Counted from the first letter of the stretch, positions 43,094 to 52,262 are shown. The stretch: 52,375 bases of DNA from Oceanispirochaeta sp. (GCF_027859075.1 NZ_JAQIBL010000005.1:1-52375), one strand, 5' to 3'. The notes: generated by a model not told the origin, from the sequence alone. A program made the numbers and translations.

Positions 43094-43705
43094 ATGCCAA
43101 ATAAATATAGGATACTCATATCTCTTGCCTTTTTTCTACTGGCAGGATGCCAGAGCCATGAAAGCCCTATTGCTCCGGGGGTCGTAATCAAACAGGACCT
43201 GGGTGATATCAGCCTGACATTGACTCTCTTGACCGAAGAAGAACTCCTGAAGCGCCATGGCAAAAGCGGTAATCCCTTTGTAGCTTATCCGGGGAAAATC
43301 CCCCGGAAGGATTTTTTTGTTTTTGATACAACCATCAGCTCGGAGAGCAGGAAAGTCCTCTTTAATATGCAGGAGATTCTTCTAAACCTGGATACCGGGG
43401 TTTCTGACAATGCAAAGAGCAGGGCGACACTGCTGAGGACCTGGGATTTTTACCTTAAGGATGACAACAGCAAAGCCCAGATGAAACGCATCATCAAGCA
43501 GAATCTCAGTGATAATTCTTTCACAGCTGCCCCGGGAGAGGATTACAGAGGATACATTGTCTTTCTTGTGAATACCGAAGCGGCAAAAGAGGGAACATTG
43601 CTGATTCCGGTGGAAACCAGCGACGGAGATAAGGGAATAATTGAAATGCCCTTCAACTTCACAGCTACTGATTCCGAATCGGAGAATATTTTCAACAAAT
43701 CCTGA
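43094..43705 (+). CDS. Hypothetical lipoprotein (203 aa)
   Basis: Exported lipoprotein: a signal with LLAGC, the lipidated Cys at about residue 19. The start at 43094 is chosen because AGGAC lies 8 bp upstream and the signal peptide then begins cleanly (MPNKYRILISLAFF); an earlier in-frame start at 43067 would lengthen it. The mature protein is hydrophilic, mixed alpha/beta, without a recognised family. It follows the porin-like gene but is separated from it by a strong terminator, so it probably has its own promoter. Confidence 0.72.
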   Translation: MPNKYRILISLAFFLLAGCQSHESPIAPGVVIKQDLGDISLTLTLLTEEELLKRHGKSGNPFVAYPGKIPRKDFFVFDTTISSESRKVLFNMQEILLNLDTGVSDNAKSRATLLRTWDFYLKDDNSKAQMKRIIKQNLSDNSFTAAPGEDYRGYIVFLVNTEAAKEGTLLIPVETSDGDKGIIEMPFNFTATDSESENIFNKS

Positions 43706-43707
43706 AA

Positions 43708-44391
43708 TCAGACCTGGTATTCCGAGTTGATCCAGGTGGTGGCCTTTTCCGTTGTAAAGACGGTCATTCCACCCTGAAAAACAAGGTCCGCCCGGTTCAG
43801 ATGGCCATTGAGGTCGCTGACCATGGGGGGAGGAACGGCTATACTGCGCATTCCTGCCCTGTAGGCTGCTTCCACACCCACGGGTGAGTCTTCGATCACC
43901 AGACACCCGTCAGGCCTTACCTGCAGCCTCCTGGCCGCCTCCAGAAAGACATGGGGTTCGGGCTTGCCCTCTTCTACTTCCTGAGCGGACACCCGAACCT
44001 GAAAAAGATCTAGAATTCCCGTCACAGAACACATCTCATCGATGATGCCATTGGTGGAACCCGAGGCAATTCCTACAGGGATGTTCTTCCCGATGGCCCA
44101 ATGGACCAGGGCCACCATCTGAGGGAAAGCCGTAATTTCGCTCCGGGCGATCTCCAGAAAGGTTCGTTCCTGAAACTCACGCAATTCTTCATAGGAGGCT
44201 TCAATGCCGTATTTTTCCTTGATCATGGGAATAAAGGTGACCGCACCCATTCCGATGTAGGCATCGTGCTCTTCTTCACTCATAAATCCGCCATAGGAGG
44301 CTATCATGGCCAGGTCTGCCCTCAGCCAGAGAGGCTCGCTGTCCATTAGTGTTCCGTCCATATCAAAAAGGATCGCTTCAAGTTTCGTCAT
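43708..44391 (-). CDS. HAD-superfamily phosphatase (hexose/hexitol-phosphatase-like)
   Basis: HAD hydrolase with a cap domain (227 aa). Motif I is LFDMDGTLMDSEPLW with the nucleophile Asp at about residue 10, motif II GIASGS, motif III a Lys in VEEGKPEPHVF, and motif IV VIEDSPVGVEAA. This pattern fits beta-phosphoglucomutase-like phosphatases such as YniC/HxpB acting on 2-deoxyglucose-6-phosphate or hexitol phosphates. Substrate not determinable here. Translationally coupled to the AI-2E gene (ATGA overlap). Confidence 0.9.
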   Translation of the reverse strand: MTKLEAILFDMDGTLMDSEPLWLRADLAMIASYGGFMSEEEHDAYIGMGAVTFIPMIKEKYGIEASYEELREFQERTFLEIARSEITAFPQMVALVHWAIGKNIPVGIASGSTNGIIDEMCSVTGILDLFQVRVSAQEVEEGKPEPHVFLEAARRLQVRPDGCLVIEDSPVGVEAAYRAGMRSIAVPPPMVSDLNGHLNRADLVFQGGMTVFTTEKATTWINSEYQV

Positions 44392-45485
44392 GGTGTTTCC
44401 TCTGTATTTTCTGTATTCTCTGTTTCATCTTTTTCTATATCGCTGTTTTTAGGTGAGACCTGTTTCAGAGACTTCCCGCTGCTCATCAGAATACTGACGG
44501 GCTTGAGGGCATCAATGTTGGCGCAGATGATCTTGATGGTTTCTGCCAGAGGGACCGCCAGGAACATGCCCGTAATGCCCCAGATCCATCCCCAGAAAAC
44601 CAGAGAGATCAGGATGATCACCGGAGAAAGATCCAGTTGGTTTCCCTGCAACTTGGGGTCCAGAAAATTCCCCAGAATCATTTGAATCAGCGGCATGACG
44701 ATGAGAGCGGCCAGGATGGGATTCCATACGGGATAAAACTGGATAAATGACATCAGAATGGTGGCGACCATGATGATGGTGGAACCAATATTGGGTATGA
44801 AGTTAAACAGGATGGCCAGGAAGCCCCACATCAGATAAAAATCGAGTCCAATAAAATAGAGGGAAAGGCTGACTAGAAATCCTGTGGTGATGCTGATTCC
44901 CAGCTTGATCGTCAGATACCGTGCAATCTGGGTACTGATGGTCCGGATGATGGTACCGAAACGGATCTGGACACTCTCCTTAGGAAAGGCCATCTTCATC
45001 TTACGTTCTGACAGGGGATTCTCCAAGAGCATGAATACAATGAAAAAGACAACAATGATCAGCTGGCCTGCAAAATTGACGAAGGAGATGGATATATTAT
45101 AGAGTCCCGAACGGAGACTCGCCGACAATTGCAGGACTTCCAGAATATCAGAAGGCAGTTTGTAGCGGATGACAATATCACTGATGATGATGTCAAAGCG
45201 GTCCTGGTAATACCCGATGACAGAGACAAATGAAGTGATTCTCGTATAGAAAAACCAGCCGATGGCATAGAGTCCGACCATGAGAATGCCTATGACCAGC
45301 AAAACGGCGAGAACCCGGGGTATCCTCTTGTGAAAATGAGTCACCAGAGGGGACAGAACAAAGGACAGGAGGATAGCTATGACCAGGGGAAGGAACAGGG
45401 GCTGCAGTATATGCAGAACGGCCCCCATAGCTATGGTCGTCAGTATACCAAGAAATATGGTATTCAATGTTATTTTCATAAGCAT
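44388..45485 (-). CDS. AI-2E family membrane transporter
   Basis: Polytopic membrane protein (365 aa) with about eight hydrophobic segments. The family's pattern is present: LPLVIAILLSFVLSPLV near the N-terminus and LDLSPVIILISLVFWGWIWG, then MFLAVPLAETIKII near the end. The family includes the AI-2 exporter TqsA and Na+/H+ antiporters, so the cargo is uncertain. The C-terminal tail is acidic and rich in Glu/Thr (TENTENTEE). Overlaps the HAD gene downstream. Confidence 0.88.
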   Translation of the reverse strand: MLMKITLNTIFLGILTTIAMGAVLHILQPLFLPLVIAILLSFVLSPLVTHFHKRIPRVLAVLLVIGILMVGLYAIGWFFYTRITSFVSVIGYYQDRFDIIISDIVIRYKLPSDILEVLQLSASLRSGLYNISISFVNFAGQLIIVVFFIVFMLLENPLSERKMKMAFPKESVQIRFGTIIRTISTQIARYLTIKLGISITTGFLVSLSLYFIGLDFYLMWGFLAILFNFIPNIGSTIIMVATILMSFIQFYPVWNPILAALIVMPLIQMILGNFLDPKLQGNQLDLSPVIILISLVFWGWIWGITGMFLAVPLAETIKIICANIDALKPVSILMSSGKSLKQVSPKNSDIEKDETENTENTEETP

Positions 45486-45560
45486 ATCATAGTATAAAAA
45501 CAGGGCTTCTGACTATATAGGCGGTATAGGCTCTTTTCCTCCGGCTTTCTTTCGGCTAAG

Positions 45561-46172
45561 ATGGCCGGCGTGACAGAAATAAACTTTAATACCATCAAAT
45601 TCGTAACGAGTGTCCCCTATATGAAGGGCCGTCCTGCAGAGCGGGGCATTGAAATTGCCTTTGCAGGCCGCTCCAATGCCGGTAAATCCAGTGCCCTGAA
45701 TGCCATGGCCAACCGGAAGAGTATGGCAAAGACCTCATCGGTACCTGGAAAGACCCAGCATATCAACCTCTTTTCTCTGAAGGAAGACCTGCTTATTGCC
45801 GACCTCCCGGGATACGGCTATGCCAAAGTCCCGCCTCGTGAAAAAAAACGCTGGCAGGAAGAGATGACAAACTACATTCTCAACCGGGAATGCCTGAAGG
45901 GGATCATTCTTCTTATGGATATCCGCCACCCCCTGACGGATCTGGACCGGGCCATGCTGGACCTGGCGGTCCGGGGGAATAGAGAGGTGCATATCGTGTT
46001 GAGCAAGGCTGATAAACTGAAAAGCGGAGCCAGAGCAAAGACACTCAGTGATATGAACAAGGCCCTGAGAGGGTTGACCATCCCCTGGAGTATTCAGACC
46101 CTTTCAGCCGTGAAAAAAGACGGAGTCAAAGAGCTTCAGGATCATATCCGGTTCTGGTACGAGTCTGATTAA
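45561..46172 (+). CDS. ysxC: Ribosome biogenesis GTPase YsxC/YihA (EngB)
   Basis: Small GTPase for assembly of the large ribosomal subunit. G1 is GRSNAGKSS, G2-like TSSVPGKTQHINLF, G3 DLPGYGYAKVP, and G4 SKADKL; together these define the TrmE-Era-EngA-EngB family member EngB. The length (203 aa) is normal. The ribosome site is weak. It is followed by the repeat element that begins near 46199. Confidence 0.96.
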   Translation: MAGVTEINFNTIKFVTSVPYMKGRPAERGIEIAFAGRSNAGKSSALNAMANRKSMAKTSSVPGKTQHINLFSLKEDLLIADLPGYGYAKVPPREKKRWQEEMTNYILNRECLKGIILLMDIRHPLTDLDRAMLDLAVRGNREVHIVLSKADKLKSGARAKTLSDMNKALRGLTIPWSIQTLSAVKKDGVKELQDHIRFWYESD

Positions 46173-46198
46173 AGAACTGTGACAAAGACAGTATTACA

Positions 46199-46317
46199 CA
46201 CAGCTGTCCGACTTAATCATTATTGTTCTATTTTTGATCTTTTTCATCTCTTCTTCGTCACTCAATTGTCAAATATGCTCGATATTCTCCTCATTCGTTC
46301 CTAAAATAGAAGAAAGA
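46199..46317. repeat. Second copy of the MITE left part
   Basis: From CTTAATC at about 46212 to about 46317 the sequence is nearly identical to 31701-31807 (only two mismatches in about 106 bp). The terminal bases before it also resemble the inverted-repeat end but with small changes and CA instead of TA at the border. Beyond 46317 the similarity is lost; the matching right end is found after the patatin gene at 48825-48839. Confidence 0.85.
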
Positions 46318-46459
46318 ACTCTGTCAAAAATATCTACAAAATAAGGGATTCTCTGAGAGATCCCTTGATGCGGGTGAACCATAAAACAATAATGAATGAT
46401 AGGAATAAAGAAACTGAATATGACTGAAAAGTTAGAGGGTAATAAAAGGTACTGAGAAC

Positions 46460-48718
46460 ATGAGAAAGAAGAGATTTCTTTTACCATTGCTAATCCTGCT
46501 TTTAGGACAGATACAGGCACAGGAAAACTCTGTTGAAAAGACTGAAAAACCAGTTGTTGCCCTAGTTCTGGCGGGGGGAGGTGCCCTCGGTTTCGCCCAT
46601 GTTGGTGTTTTGCAGGTACTGAAAGAAGAAGGGATAAGACCCGATATGGTCATTGGGACGAGTATTGGGAGTATCATTGGTGGATTATACTGCTGCGGTT
46701 ACAGTCCTGATGAATTGGAAACCATTATTATTGAAGCAGACTGGAAGAATCTTATTTTAGATAAATTCGACAGGAAGGAAATCAGTTTTGAACAAAAAAG
46801 CAGGGAGCGCCGCTACTATCTTTCCATAGGATTGAACAAGGAAGGCCAGGTTGAAAATACCGGATTTTCTCAGGGCCAGCATGCAGTAGAGTTCCTGGAC
46901 AGGCTTATGGCCCAATATGCATCTGAGATGGATTTTGATGATCTTCCCATTCCATTCAGGGCGGTGGCTGCCGATTTCATCACCGGAGAAAAAATCGTTT
47001 ATGCTACAGGAGATCTAAAAACAGCAATTAGGGCCTCCATGTCAATCCCTGGTATTTTTACGCCCGTTTACTATCAGGGACGATATGCCATCGATGGAGG
47101 ATGGGTCGAGAATCTGCCTACTACCGTTGCTAAGGATATGGGAGCCGATATCATTATTGCAGTTTCACTCTATTCTCTAGAACAAGATATTGAAAAATTA
47201 TCAAATATCGCCGCAATAGCAGCTCAGGCTGATCAGATCAAAACACATGATAAAGACAAAATTAGTTTGAAAGCTGTCGACTTGCTCATTTCACCGAATC
47301 TTAAAGGGTATAATATGGGTGATTTCGCAAAAGGAGCCCCTCTGATTACATTAGGTTATGAGGCTGCGGATAATATGAGGTCGGAAATTAAAAATCTGGC
47401 ATCAGAGATTTCAGATTCATCAGCTCCAAAAGAAAAAAAGCTGATAACCGGATATCCAATGAACAAGATAGTATCTGAAACGGTTCTTTATCCACTCCGT
47501 AAAATTATCGTTGATTCTAAAGGCCGTCCGGATCTGGAATTAAAGCTTGCAGCCACACTGAAAGAAGCTTTGTCCAACAGCCCTGATATAACACAAATTC
47601 AAAAGCATGTATATGCGTTATTCGACAGTGGTGAATATAAACGCCTTCGTTACAGACTTATTGCTGTAGAGGATGGACAATTTGATCTTCTTGTAGAAGC
47701 ACCTCCAGTTGGAAAACCAGATGAACTTATCAGTGCAGCTGTAAATTTTTCAATTCTGCGCAGCGAAAGCATTATGTCTGATTTCTCTTTGAAACTGGCA
47801 TATCAGTATTGGTTCGGCAGGAATAAAACCGGATACTACGATGTGGAAGCCTGGTTATCTGCCTACCCCTCCTTTATGCTCTCCTTAGGATATGATCCCT
47901 CAAATTGGTCTGGAATGCTGATCCTCCGGACAGGGGTTTTACAGAATCCCGCCTATTTCTATGATTCCGATCATCTGGAATCGTCCTACCTTGTCGGAAA
48001 AACCGGAGCAAGCCTATATTATGAACAACCCTTTCTGAGACGATTAGAAATTACAACAGGTAGTTTTGCCAGGCTGAATTGGATGGATTTTAAGGAAGGC
48101 GAGAAAAACTTTTCCGAGATTAATTCATTTCAGTACGGAGTCAAAGCATTTTTTGCTGCCGATACTCTGGATCGAGTCATCGCTCCCCGGAAAGGTGTCA
48201 ATTTCCTTGTATTCTCGGAGCTGCAATTGACGCCCGAAGAAGAGGAGTCCGCTATTTTACTCAAGGGTGCCGGAGAAGTCTTTATCCCGCTCTGGAGTGG
48301 GGCCCAGATGATACCATTTGGTGAATACCAGAATGTCGTCAACGGAAATTTGTCTGCAGTATCACGACCTTTCCTCGGAGAGGGATTCTCTGTTGCTGGA
48401 TATATGCCTCAGGAGCTAAGAGCGGAAAATATCATCATGGGGGGACTGACCTTCCAACAGAAGATATTGGATCTTCCTTATAGCGTTGGTAATGAATTTT
48501 ATCTACAGCTTAAAACGAATACAGCGTCTCTGTGGGTGGATTCGGAAGTGGATGAACACAGAGATTCCACTCTCTATCAAGGAGGTTCAATAGGGGTTAT
48601 GGTGGCTACATATTTGGGTGAATTGGAAATGAATGTACAGTTCAACAAGGATATGAGGTGGACACTCTTTCTGGGATTGTCAACTTCATCCGTACTGTTT
48701 AAGGACCGCTATTTCTGA
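46460..48718 (+). CDS. Patatin-like phospholipase with outer-membrane barrel (type Vd, PlpD-like)
   Basis: Exported 752-aa protein: a signal peptide (about 1-21), then a patatin domain (28 to about 320) with the glycine-rich oxyanion loop AGGGALGFAHVGVL, the nucleophile S68 in GTSIGS and the dyad Asp D212 in IDGGW. A POTRA-like part follows (about 365-430) and then a barrel with aromatic alternating strands ending in Phe (LFKDRYF). This order is that of PlpD-type Vd autotransporters, which display or release a lipase. Codons are AT-richer than in neighbouring genes, and the gene is flanked by MITE-like ends, both pointing to transfer. Confidence 0.9.
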   Translation: MRKKRFLLPLLILLLGQIQAQENSVEKTEKPVVALVLAGGGALGFAHVGVLQVLKEEGIRPDMVIGTSIGSIIGGLYCCGYSPDELETIIIEADWKNLILDKFDRKEISFEQKSRERRYYLSIGLNKEGQVENTGFSQGQHAVEFLDRLMAQYASEMDFDDLPIPFRAVAADFITGEKIVYATGDLKTAIRASMSIPGIFTPVYYQGRYAIDGGWVENLPTTVAKDMGADIIIAVSLYSLEQDIEKLSNIAAIAAQADQIKTHDKDKISLKAVDLLISPNLKGYNMGDFAKGAPLITLGYEAADNMRSEIKNLASEISDSSAPKEKKLITGYPMNKIVSETVLYPLRKIIVDSKGRPDLELKLAATLKEALSNSPDITQIQKHVYALFDSGEYKRLRYRLIAVEDGQFDLLVEAPPVGKPDELISAAVNFSILRSESIMSDFSLKLAYQYWFGRNKTGYYDVEAWLSAYPSFMLSLGYDPSNWSGMLILRTGVLQNPAYFYDSDHLESSYLVGKTGASLYYEQPFLRRLEITTGSFARLNWMDFKEGEKNFSEINSFQYGVKAFFAADTLDRVIAPRKGVNFLVFSELQLTPEEEESAILLKGAGEVFIPLWSGAQMIPFGEYQNVVNGNLSAVSRPFLGEGFSVAGYMPQELRAENIIMGGLTFQQKILDLPYSVGNEFYLQLKTNTASLWVDSEVDEHRDSTLYQGGSIGVMVATYLGELEMNVQFNKDMRWTLFLGLSTSSVLFKDRYF

Positions 48719-48824
48719 TCAGTTAACAATCTCTGTGCTGTGATAAAATATTGAGATACGAACTGATATATCGGCCCAAGGGATAAGAGGACCTTGGGGC
48801 GATTTCTCAAAAATACCAGTGATC

Positions 48825-48839
48825 AGTTCGACAGGCTGT
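48825..48839. repeat. Right end of the MITE-like element (second site)
   Basis: AGTTCGACAGGCTGT matches 31834-31848 and is followed by TA (48840-48841). Read on the minus strand, TA plus the first base of this end forms the TAA stop of the small gene at 48839-49039. Confidence 0.7.
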
Positions 48840-49039
48840 TAGAGGGAACCAGTCACTTCTTTCAGGTACTCGGTTCTGATACAGGTATCAAACAGCTCTT
48901 TGGGCATGAACTCTTTTCGTTCTTCCATCCACCCGCTTCTATCTCTTGTGATTTTAACCTGATACCCGTCTTTGCTTTCCCGCAGGATTTCCAGAATTTC
49001 TTTCCGGTCGGGGGTTCCCTTGATAGTATACGCCTTCAT
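48839..49039 (-). CDS. Hypothetical small protein (66 aa)
   Basis: A 66-residue soluble protein (KAYTIKGTPDRKEILEILRE, DGYQVKITRDRSGWMEER, PKELFDTCIRTEYLKEVTG). The pattern resembles short uncharacterised spirochaete proteins; this is from memory. AAGGAG lies 8 bp before its ATG. Its stop TAA is built from the TA site and the first base of the MITE-like right end, so the original C-terminus may have been longer. Confidence 0.6.
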   Translation of the reverse strand: MKAYTIKGTPDRKEILEILRESKDGYQVKITRDRSGWMEERKEFMPKELFDTCIRTEYLKEVTGSL

Positions 49040-49191
49040 TTTGAACTCCTTCGAATTGATCCTGAACCTCTTTAGAAAATCAAAAGGTTACAGGAAATAG
49101 TAGCTTATTCCCATTATCGGCATTTAATTAAGCGATATTAGCACTGCATATTCTCATTTAGGGCTTGCCTTTTGATTCAGGGTTTGAAAAA

Positions 49192-49737
49192 ATGGCATTC
49201 ATGCCGGTCATAGCCCTGGGTGGAATCAAACATACAGGAAAATCCACAGTAGGAAAGATAGTTTCAGAAAGACTATCACTCCCCTTCCACGATCTGGATG
49301 ATCTGATTCTCAAAATTCTTCCCCCTCGATGGACCATCAGAAAATGGTATAAAGAGATGGGTGAGATGGAATTCAAGGCCAAAGAGAAGGAAGCGCTGAG
49401 GCATTATCTGGATGAAAATTCAGAGAAGATACGGATACTGGCTCTGGGCGGGGGCACCCTGGAAAATATGGGCGCCCTGAAACTTTTAAAGGATTCGGAC
49501 ACAGAGATTTTCATCCTGAACGAGAGGACCGAGATTCTTTATCAGAGAATCATAGTGAAGGGAATCCCTCCCTTTCTTGATGCATCCGATCCGGAAGGAT
49601 CCTTCGAAAAGCTCTACACAAAACGGACAAAGACCCTGTTAAACCAGGGAGATCATATCATCGATATACACGGTTTGAATCAACAGCAGGCAGCAGAGCA
49701 GGTGATTCGGCTTATCAGGAGCAATTATGGCGGGTAA
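49192..49737 (+). CDS. aroK: Shikimate kinase
   Basis: Phosphorylates shikimate in the aromatic amino acid pathway (181 aa). Walker A is GGIKHTGKST, the DxD-like segment is FHDLDDLI, and Walker B is LALGGGT. Compared with standard shikimate kinases, the Arg of the FRxxE motif is Lys (FKAKE) and the lid Arg before PLL is not obvious (GIPPFL), so substrate contacts may differ. It overlaps aroC by 11 bp, which supports the assignment. The ATG at 49192 is favoured over an upstream in-frame TTG at 49165. Confidence 0.82.
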   Translation: MAFMPVIALGGIKHTGKSTVGKIVSERLSLPFHDLDDLILKILPPRWTIRKWYKEMGEMEFKAKEKEALRHYLDENSEKIRILALGGGTLENMGALKLLKDSDTEIFILNERTEILYQRIIVKGIPPFLDASDPEGSFEKLYTKRTKTLLNQGDHIIDIHGLNQQQAAEQVIRLIRSNYGG

Positions 49738-50794
49738 TACATTTGGGACGGCATTCAGGATCACGACCTTCGGAGAATCTCATGGAGAAGCTGTGGGAGT
49801 CATCATTGACGGTGTTCCTCCGGGACTTCCCATTTCGGAAGAAGATATACAGCCGGATATGGACCGCCGGAAACCCGGACAGTCCGACCTGACAACTCCC
49901 CGAAAGGAGAGTGATACCGTCATAATACAGAGCGGTGTTTTTGAAGGGAAATCCACAGGAACCCCCCTCATGATCATGCTGCTGAACACCAATACAATTT
50001 CCAGCGATTATGATGACGTTAAGAATAAGTACCGACCCGGTCATGCCGACTATACGTATCAGCAGAAATACGGGATCAGAGACTGGAGAGGAAGCGGCAG
50101 AGCCTCAGGACGGGAAACGGCAGGACGTGTCGCCGCCGGTGCAATAGCCAAAAAAGTACTGAGCCTGCAGGGCATCAGCATCAAGGCCTACACCCTGGCG
50201 GCCGCGGGAATCCGCTGTGAAAAATATATCCCCGATCAAATCGAAAAAAACCCTATGAGAGCCTGTGACCCCGAGGCAGCCCTCAAGATGATAGAAGTTG
50301 TCGAGTCATTGAAAGATAAGGGAAACAGTGCCGGAGGCATTATCGAATGCCGGATTGAGGGCGTTCCTCCCGGACTGGGAGAACCCGTTTTTGATAAGCT
50401 GGAAGCCGACCTTGGCAAGGCGATCCTGTCTATCGGTGCGGTCAAGGGATTTGAAATCGGGGAAGGCTTTAAGGCCGCGGATATGTTTGGCTCCGACCAC
50501 AACGACGAAATGTCAGGCCGGGGATTCCTGACCAACCATGCGGGGGGCATCACCGGTGGAATATCCACAGGCCAGGAAATCATCTTCAGGGCAGCGGTTA
50601 AGCCAACGGCTTCCATCTCCGCTCTGCAGCATACAGTGGATGTGACGGGAAAAGAAACAGAGATACGGACAGAAGGAAGGCATGACCCGATCATATGCCC
50701 CCGCATCATCCCCGTAATGGAAGCGATGACGGCCATAGTCCTTGTAGACCATTTGTTGAGACAGAGAGCCCAGAAGAGCTTTCAGATGAGCTGA
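49727..50794 (+). CDS. aroC: Chorismate synthase
   Basis: FMN-dependent enzyme converting EPSP to chorismate, the last step of the shikimate pathway (355 aa). All signatures are there: [22 protein letters not shown] at the N-terminus (about 3-24), [39 protein letters not shown] in the middle (about 105-145), and [12 protein letters not shown] with [16 protein letters not shown] later. It overlaps aroK by 11 bp, a two-gene aro unit. Confidence 0.98.
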   Translation: MAGNTFGTAFRITTFGESHGEAVGVIIDGVPPGLPISEEDIQPDMDRRKPGQSDLTTPRKESDTVIIQSGVFEGKSTGTPLMIMLLNTNTISSDYDDVKNKYRPGHADYTYQQKYGIRDWRGSGRASGRETAGRVAAGAIAKKVLSLQGISIKAYTLAAAGIRCEKYIPDQIEKNPMRACDPEAALKMIEVVESLKDKGNSAGGIIECRIEGVPPGLGEPVFDKLEADLGKAILSIGAVKGFEIGEGFKAADMFGSDHNDEMSGRGFLTNHAGGITGGISTGQEIIFRAAVKPTASISALQHTVDVTGKETEIRTEGRHDPIICPRIIPVMEAMTAIVLVDHLLRQRAQKSFQMS

Positions 50795-50804
50795 ATGGCT
50801 ACTT

Positions 50805-51545
50805 TCATTCTAATTGAGCCGTCACAATGAGGGGAAGTTGTCCAGATCCGGCGGAAACTTCCTGATAACTGCCATAGGTATCCCACTCTGCATAACCTGA
50901 CATGCTTAAGGCGGCCATCAGGGTTTCGGGCATCATTGGATAGTGAAGAATGCTGTTTTCAAAGAGCCGGCCTGTTTTTTTTTCTTCCAGTTCTGTCACA
51001 AAAGAGAGCATACCATCGCTGGCACCGGGTTCATAATGCCGCTTGAACCGGCAGTGCTCGGTTTCTATAAGGGGAAAAGTCATTCCCTCATCCAGAATAT
51101 TAGTATAATTCAAAATCTGCAGTATAAGAGTCCCTCTGGTGTTCAACAATTTTGCCGCATCCTGAAGAAACTGAAACTGCAGGTTAAAGGGGATATGGAT
51201 CAGGGTATTCCCCAAACAGATCACTGCGTCAAAGCACTCCAGGGAATACAGCTGGGTCATATCAGTCAGATTCCCCGGTTTGAACACGGGGTTCTCATCC
51301 TTTTCAATCCCGGTAAGCTCTTCAGCAAGTCTGATATCTGCCTCATAAATCATAGACTCATCCAGATCAAAACCTTTCGCCTGAATTCCCTGTTGTCTGA
51401 GCTGCCGGACCATTCCTCCGGTACCGCAGCCCGCATCAAGGAGACTGGATTCAGAAGGGACTCTTTTCATTACAAAGTCCAGACTTTCTATAGACAGGGG
51501 AAATATTTCTTCATAATATTTTGAAAGGATTGAATAAAAGTCCAT
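50805..51545 (-). CDS. SAM-dependent methyltransferase
   Basis: Class I methyltransferase (246 aa). Motif I is LLDAGCGTGGMVRQL, the acidic residue after strand 2 is in KGFDLDES, and motif III-like CFDAVICLGNTLIHI follows. Substrate unknown. The start at 51545 is chosen because GAGG lies 7 bp upstream; the frame is open to 51620 but that part overlaps the rubredoxin terminator. It is convergent with aroC and lies downstream of the rubredoxin unit. Confidence 0.85.
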   Translation of the reverse strand: MDFYSILSKYYEEIFPLSIESLDFVMKRVPSESSLLDAGCGTGGMVRQLRQQGIQAKGFDLDESMIYEADIRLAEELTGIEKDENPVFKPGNLTDMTQLYSLECFDAVICLGNTLIHIPFNLQFQFLQDAAKLLNTRGTLILQILNYTNILDEGMTFPLIETEHCRFKRHYEPGASDGMLSFVTELEEKKTGRLFENSILHYPMMPETLMAALSMSGYAEWDTYGSYQEVSAGSGQLPLIVTAQLE

Positions 51546-51579
51546 GATGTACCTCAAGCAAAAATATACAGCAGCATAC

Positions 51580-51605
51580 AAAAAAAACCGCCCTGTAAGG
51601 ACGGC
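51580..51605 (-). terminator. Rho-independent terminator after rubredoxin
   Basis: On the minus strand an 8-bp stem (complement of 51598-51605 with 51587-51594; two G-U pairs, 3-nt loop) is followed by seven T residues (51580-51586). It ends the rbr-dfx-rubredoxin transcript. Confidence 0.9.
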
Positions 51606-51632
51606 TTTTTTTAATAACACTCTATGAATTCA

Positions 51633-51791
51633 TCAGTCGTTGGGAGAAAAATCAGATTTTTCGGCTCCGCAGAGGGGACAGACCCAATCTTCGGGAATGT
51701 CTTTGAATTCTGTTCCGGCAGCGATACCATTATCAGTATCGCCTTCTGCAGGATCGTAAATATAGCCGCAAACATCGCATACATATTTCAT
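51633..51791 (-). CDS. Rubredoxin
   Basis: Small electron carrier of 52 aa with one Fe(Cys)4 centre. It has [14 protein letters not shown] near the N-terminus and [13 protein letters not shown] near the C-terminus, the two CPxCG-type knuckles at normal spacing. GGAGG lies 7 bp before the ATG (51791). It is 96 bp downstream of desulfoferrodoxin, which it probably reduces. Too short for most gene callers' default cut-off but unmistakable. Confidence 0.97.
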   Translation of the reverse strand: MKYVCDVCGYIYDPAEGDTDNGIAAGTEFKDIPEDWVCPLCGAEKSDFSPND

Positions 51792-51844
51792 GTTGTAACC
51801 TCCAAAACCTCATTATCCGGGTTTCAATAAAAGTATATATATTT

Positions 51845-51866
51845 ATTGCCCCTTCGCAAGGGCAAT
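51845..51866. repeat. Hairpin between desulfoferrodoxin and rubredoxin genes
   Basis: ATTGCCC (51845-51851) pairs with GGGCAAT (51860-51866). No T-run follows on the minus strand, so it is more likely an mRNA stability or processing element than a terminator. Confidence 0.4.
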
Positions 51867-51887
51867 ACATATCAAAAAAACAGGGCT

Positions 51888-52262
51888 TTAACTTTTCCAG
51901 AGTCCGTGAAGATTACAGTACTCTCTCGCTGTAACCTGAGACGCTGTCACAGCAAACTCTGCCACGGGCTGATCTCCGGGTTTCAGGAACTGCTTATAAG
52001 ACTTACCGTCGGCAATCAGCTCGATCCACTGAATGGAGTGCTCTGCTGTCATAGGGTGAAGAGTGCTGCCTACAATCACTTTATAACCACCGCTGATCTT
52101 TTCAATCACGGGAACATGCTTTTCCGTTGAGGAATCAGCCGTTTTTTCATCCAGCAGTGTCATTGGCTGACCACAGCAAACCAACTCTCCACCGCCGACA
52201 AATAGAACTTCGACTATGTTACCGCATACATCACACTTATAGACTTGACCTTTTGCAATCAT
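51888..52262 (-). CDS. dfx: Desulfoferrodoxin (superoxide reductase, class I)
   Basis: Reduces superoxide to hydrogen peroxide without making oxygen (124 aa). The N-terminal desulforedoxin domain has C10, C13, C29 and C30 for centre I. The catalytic centre II has EKHVP (E47, K48, H49), H69, H75, and C116/H119 in CNLHGLW. AGGAG lies 7 bp before the ATG. It is placed between rubrerythrin and rubredoxin, a typical anaerobe oxygen-defence unit. Confidence 0.97.
   Translation of the reverse strand: MIAKGQVYKCDVCGNIVEVLFVGGGELVCCGQPMTLLDEKTADSSTEKHVPVIEKISGGYKVIVGSTLHPMTAEHSIQWIELIADGKSYKQFLKPGDQPVAEFAVTASQVTAREYCNLHGLWKS

Larger units (their letters stand above)
46199..48839. mobile_element. Putative element carrying the patatin gene between MITE-type ends
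   Basis: The left border carries the MITE left part (46199-46317). The right border, AGTTCGACAGGCTGT at 48825-48839, followed by TA, matches the MITE right end (31834-31848) with three mismatches in 18 bp. The patatin-barrel gene is the only gene inside. Either the 161-bp element at 31688 is a deletion derivative of this larger unit, or the gene entered between two ends. No transposase is seen. Confidence 0.5.

Noticed and set aside
46269-46520. Minus-strand frame of 83 codons covering the MITE left part
   Set aside because: Considered as a transposase remnant. It overlaps the patatin start, has no recognisable domain, and its end lies in the repeat; not supported as a gene.
51624-51830. Plus-strand open frame of 68 codons
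   Set aside because: It is the antisense of the rubredoxin gene, whose CxxC knuckles are unmistakable on the minus strand.
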